A stretch of 64,000 nt of DNA from contig JAHRBC010000002.1 of assembly GCA_022702545.1 (NCBI GenBank), positions 6,944,001 to 7,008,000 on the forward strand, in the 5' to 3' direction. A program made the translations under genes and the position numbers. The stretch comes from Phycomyces nitens (lineage: Eukaryota; Mucoromycota; Mucoromycetes; Mucorales; Phycomycetaceae). This document shows positions 59,956-64,000 of the stretch, one piece after another. The notes under the pieces were generated by a model, which saw nothing but the letters and a program-made list of their open reading frames with translations, made no database searches and was not told where the DNA came from. Position 1 is the first letter of the stretch. The number at the start of each line of letters is the position of its first letter.

Positions 59956-60400
59956 ATAGTATATCAGACATAGTCTCCATAGAGTTATATCAATAAATAA
60001 TCTAAATGACTATTTTAGAGTGTAGGTTGAAGATTAATAACAAGTCATAACATATAATATGATTTGCGATTATATTGAGAATAAAAAAAAGACTGTGTCT
60101 AGTCCAAGAAGTACAATTAAAGACGTTGAATAGGTTGATGGCTAGATCAAAATGACGGACCTTTAAAGACGGCCATCTTTTTCTTTCTAGTCAATCAGAA
60201 ATGCGTTGAGTTCCACAAAATATCTAAAGATAAACTTCTTCTTTGAATTACTTAACTCAAAATACATTGGCTTTCTATGTTTCTCAAGATATATCATGGA
60301 CCTAAGTATAAAATCAAGAGGCTGAAACCAATTTTTCCCTCATTCTTTCTTCTCAATTCATCTACTTTTTGCTTCCCACTACTTTCCTACTTCTTTTACA
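59956..60400. other. Upstream region of the C2H2 gene
   Basis: AT-rich. The last 70 bases before the ATG are pyrimidine-rich (TTCTTTCTTCTC, CTACTTCTTTTAC), typical of fungal leaders. A TATA-like AAGTATAAAA lies near 60304. Confidence 0.45.
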
Positions 60401-61166
60401 ATGACTATTGCTGCGTTTGACGTTTCCCTGCTTGATCCACCTTGTTGTACAGAGGACAAATCGGCAAGTGCTGACCCGAGTTTTTGGATTATAAGAGAGC
60501 TGGGTGCATATAGCTAACCCCTAGACTGTTTGGCATCCTTTTGTCTTTTTGGTCAAACTTGTTATTAGGCTTTAAAAGGTAATTTATACACTCGCAAATT
60601 ATTAGCCAAGTACCCTAAATATCTTTCTAGACTTCTTTCTGGAAAATGAATTCAGATACCCAAGTGATCCCAGCTATGGAACCCCCACAAAGCTCACTCT
60701 TACTGATGAACAGTTTAATAATTTTTTAGCAGGTAAAATTCCCCATAAAATATTCAAAGCAACTCGTAGGTCCTAGCCAATATTCAGGTTACACTAACAA
60801 ATACGTCTCTAGTGTGTACTCTGCCTCCTTATTTTCCAAATCTTCCCTCTCTAGATCATAGTTCCCCAGGATCTTCTCAAGGTTACTCTGAATATGGTAA
60901 ATATTATGTTTGTATTATGTGTTGGTTGCTAGGCATCTAATGATTGAATTTCTTATAAAGATGTACATCCCCAAACACCTCCAGCACAAGTCCAACATCG
61001 ACCCACGCTTGTTATTAGGCACTACAACCCAAATGGACGGCCAGCTGTGATGAGAGATGATTCGGATCTAGATCAATCAAAGAAGTACATGTGCTCAAAA
61101 TGTTCTGAAGAGTTTGATATCAAATTCAACTATAAAAGACACATGGAGACACATTATGTTGAGTAA
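60401..61166 (+). CDS. C2H2 zinc-finger protein, short, possibly frameshifted
   Basis: Putative DNA-binding protein. Exons 60401-60467, 60631-60732, 60813-60896 and 60961-61166 give 152 residues in phase. The first donor (GTGCTG) is weak, so exon 1 is the least certain. The only finger in frame is YMCSKCSEEFDIKFNYKRHMETH (two Cys, two His) just before the stop. Upstream parts are Pro/Ser-rich (LPPYFPNLPSLDHSSPGSSQ). A second finger follows in another frame (see 61168-61287), so the protein as encoded may be truncated relative to its ancestor. Confidence 0.6.
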
Positions 61167-61167
61167 A

Positions 61168-61287
61168 AAAAAGTTTGCTTGCCATGTATGCTTCAGGAGC
61201 TTTACTATCAAATTCAATCTAAATAGACATATCAGTATCTATCACAAGTCTCCTCTTCCCAACCATACCCATGTATCATGCCTTTAA
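61168..61287 (+). pseudogene. Out-of-frame second C2H2 finger
   Basis: KKFACHVCFRSFTIKFNLNRHISIYH is a full C2H2 finger sharing the xIKFNxxRH core with the in-frame finger. It begins right after the stop of the main frame across a T-A8 run, in a frame offset by one base, and runs to a TAA at 61285-61287. Confidence 0.6.
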
Positions 61288-61739
61288 ATCCCTATACATT
61301 GCATTCTTTCCTTACCAGTTTTTTATGAATAACCTCCTCTATCGTTTTCGTTTTTAAATAAAAACAATTGTATGTTCTGAATATTCCCACCGTAATAAAT
61401 ACATAAAATATATGTGGTGATATTGATTACACTTCAGTTTGTCTATACAGTCTATACTTTTCTATTAGTAGCGCTAAAAATCATTATTATAAGGCAAAAA
61501 TGAAAATACTTTTTTTTAATACCAAAACTTTTCAATATAATCTTCCTTTTTATGTGTAAAATAATTCCATAGATTCACCAAAGAACCTCTCAATAATTCC
61601 ATAATAAGAGAGAGAGAGAGAAACAAAATCGTTGTTTGCTCTTATCTAATGTGATAAGTGCTCTCAGACCCACTCTTTATTTTTTTGTTTTTTAATAAAA
61701 TCTTGATTTCCCTATATCTTTCAAAGCCACGCATTGTGA
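61288..61739. other. AT-rich spacer
   Basis: Contains a short (GA)n at about 61606-61621. No gene. Confidence 0.45.
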
Positions 61740-64000
61740 AGTAAACTATGAAAAATATTATTCCAATTAATGAACAATACTATGACATACAGTCAGCCAT
61801 CACCAGAGCACAGGTCGAGGAATTATTTAGATAAATCGATAAACAACGAGCGATAGAAAATGAACTTGATCAAATGAAACCAAGCTCCCTTTGAATATTA
61901 GCATATCCATAGGAAATGCATATCCAGTGCAAATTAAGAGCAGCTTAAAAAGCTACAAACGAACTATCTAATGCTACAAGAATGACACTTGAACAAGAAC
62001 TGAGCGGATCAATAAAAAAAATACCTAAGTTCTCGAAAACTGCAAAGTGGATCCCTATCAACTCATCAATAACGTTCATAAGAGCGTAGAAACCACAAGA
62101 CTTCAACCAAGAGTAAGCGCAGAACTCTTTGAACAACTTCAATATCTACAGGCAAAGCAATCTTCAAAAATTCAATGAAGTATTCCAAAATACCCGCGGT
62201 TCATGAGTTTGGCTCAGCCAAGTTGCAAGACGCAGGAGCCCGAGACATTTCCATCAAAATACTCAAACTTCCATCAAGTGTTCGACACTTGGAATATTTA
62301 GTAGATGACGATGGAAAGACGAATTTATTTGATCCATTGTTGGACAACTTTGACAGGCTTGTTTTGAAGACAAAATTATCCGAGATGCCACTTTATATGA
62401 TCGTGGGCAGTAAAACTATATTAGAGGGCTCCATTACCCAAAAGGACAAGAACAATTACGAGGAGGTTCTTGGCGTGGGATCTGATCACAATTGCAGCAT
62501 TTTCAATTTGGAGGACGAGGAAGAGGCACCCAATCCTCTCGCCAGCCCAATAAACCTTGTCAACAACCAACCACAGTTAGTAGCTCAACTACAATACTAT
62601 ACAACAGGCCAGGATCTAATAATACCTGGAAAACTCCTAGCACACTTATCAGTATCGAACACAAATCACAGCACACCTATTTTCCCAATACATTATCTTT
62701 TAACCCAATCGACCGCCAAGTAGCTATCCACACTGCCAGCAAACTCCTGTCGACAGCCATAATCGAACTCATGCCCACTCAATCAAAATACTGCCTATTC
62801 AGTTTATTTACTATCCAACAAAAACCAACGTATCCAATGCAAGCATTTAAAAGTAAAAAGATGTTCCTTCAAGCAGGAACGTTTCGAAAAATACGCCTCT
62901 ATGTGCAAGATTGACCTAAAAGATGCATATATTATGATTTCATACATCCAACATCTCAAAAGTACCTCGCCTTCAAAAACAAAGTCAAAGTTTATCAGTA
63001 TCGTGCACTCGCTTTTTGATCTTAATATGGGTCTACGATTGTTTTTAAAACTAATGTGGTATGCTGTAGAGCCGTTGCGTCAACAAGGTATTTGGCTGTC
63101 GTCCAAGTCAAAAGAAGAATTAATCAAATTAAGCGCGAGAGTAAATACATATCTACGGTCTTTAGGAAAAGTAACATCCAATATTTCAGTCATAGGCGAA
63201 GCTCTTCTCCACATTTGCCACCTACAACGAGATTCAGCCCGACTCAGCACCTCAACTATCAAAACTGGGAGAAGCCTTGCCATCTACCACCACAAAGTCG
63301 ACAGAAATTAAACTGATAGAAGGAGTCTGTATCCTCCAAGAACGGTCTGCCGACCCTGTTTCTAGTACCACCAACACCCCAAATCATCATCTACACCAAT
63401 AGTTTAGGTATAGAATAGGAAGCAAGCTCACTAATGCTAAACACATTTGAATTCTGGAACAACCAAGACAAGACAGCCTCCATAAACGTTCTCGAGCTGA
63501 TGCAGTATATTATGCCTTGAAGATGCACGCCACAAGATTCGAAAACTGCACAATAAAGGTTTTCATAAACAACACTACGGCACTCAAATACAAAACCAGG
63601 TTTAGCGGCACAGAATCTTTTTAGCTACAAGGAATTGCCGTGATGATCCAAGGTCTTTGCAACAAACACCATATAAGAGTAGCCTACCAATAAACTGTTG
63701 GGTTTGAGGACACCATGACCGATCAACTGTCCGGTAAACAGATTCCTCTCTACGAACAAGTAATTCCCAATAAGTTGTTCCTACAAATACAACAACAGTG
63801 TGGCCCATTGAGAATGGATGCCTTTGGAGTGTACCGCAGCAACTAGCTCAAGAGATCCTGGAGTCTTCGCACAGATCCCTTGGCCGAAGAACAGAACGCT
63901 TTCAAAAAAAAGTGGCTCCGAAAAGGAATGTACTTGAACCCTCCGTATAAGTTGATTCTAAAGGTCATACAACAGCTGAAAAAACAAAGGATCCAATAAG
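61740..64000 (+). pseudogene. Degraded DIRS-like retrotransposon
   Basis: Coding relics in order but in shifting frames with many stops. A gag-like part with ITRAQVEELF and coiled-coil residues lies near 61795, followed by LSEMPLYMIVGSKTILEGSI and VLGVGSDHN near 62365-62490. A reverse-transcriptase part includes MCKIDLKDAYIMIS near 62900, LNMGLRLFLKLMWYAVEPLR near 63024, and SKSKEELIKLSARVNTYLR. An RNase-H-side part includes NKLFLQIQQQCGPLRMDAFG near 63770 and YLNPPYKLILKVIQQL near 63935. The order and LKDAYI / WYAVEPLRQQGI wording fit DIRS-type elements known from Mucoromycota. It runs off the right edge. No terminal repeats and no tyrosine recombinase are in view. Confidence 0.7.

Overview
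This window looks like nuclear DNA of a filamentous fungus, most probably an early-diverging one of the Mucoromycota (Mucorales). The reasons are AT-rich spacers full of microsatellites, genes split by many introns of about 50-120 bases with GTAAGT-like donors, fungal housekeeping orthologues (GCN1, COQ8, MOB2, SQT1/AAMP), Mucorales-style F-box/leucine-rich proteins, Tc1/mariner transposons and a DIRS-like retroelement relic. The species was not determined.

Layout. 1-1.1 kb: the 3' part of a BTB-BACK gene (minus), running off the left edge. 2.2-11.7 kb: a repeat-built region with two tandem, intronless 615-aa F-box genes in units about 3.21 kb apart, a third partial unit without a gene, and an inverted copy of the unit's upstream module facing the BTB gene. 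13.4-22.2 kb: a short-chain dehydrogenase (minus), a COQ8-type kinase (minus), MOB2 (plus) and a MIT-domain protein (minus). 24.1-32.5 kb: a 14-exon GCN1 gene (minus). 34.6 kb: a small secreted double-psi-beta-barrel protein. 36.6-37.5 kb: a decayed Tc1-like element. 41.0-45.1 kb: a PAQR-family membrane protein, an unrecognised and probably mitochondrial protein, and a RanBP2-type zinc-finger protein.

46.6-55.0 kb: two acyl-protein thioesterase paralogues flank a transposon-rich block. The block holds two inverted, near-identical Tc1-like elements with dead transposases, another F-box gene, a fragment of a second transposase family and a 209-bp nearly perfect hairpin element. 55.5-57.3 kb: the SQT1/AAMP ribosome-assembly chaperone gene (9 exons). 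58.7-60.0 kb: a very large imperfect inverted repeat. 60.4-61.3 kb: a C2H2 zinc-finger gene whose second finger is cut off by a one-base frameshift. 61.7-64.0 kb: a degraded DIRS-like retrotransposon.

Functional themes are ubiquitin-ligase adaptors (BTB and F-box), translation control and ribosome assembly (GCN1, SQT1), and mitochondrial quinone synthesis (COQ8). The exon models were built by hand by matching splice signals, reading phase and family conservation. For most multi-exon genes every phase closes exactly.
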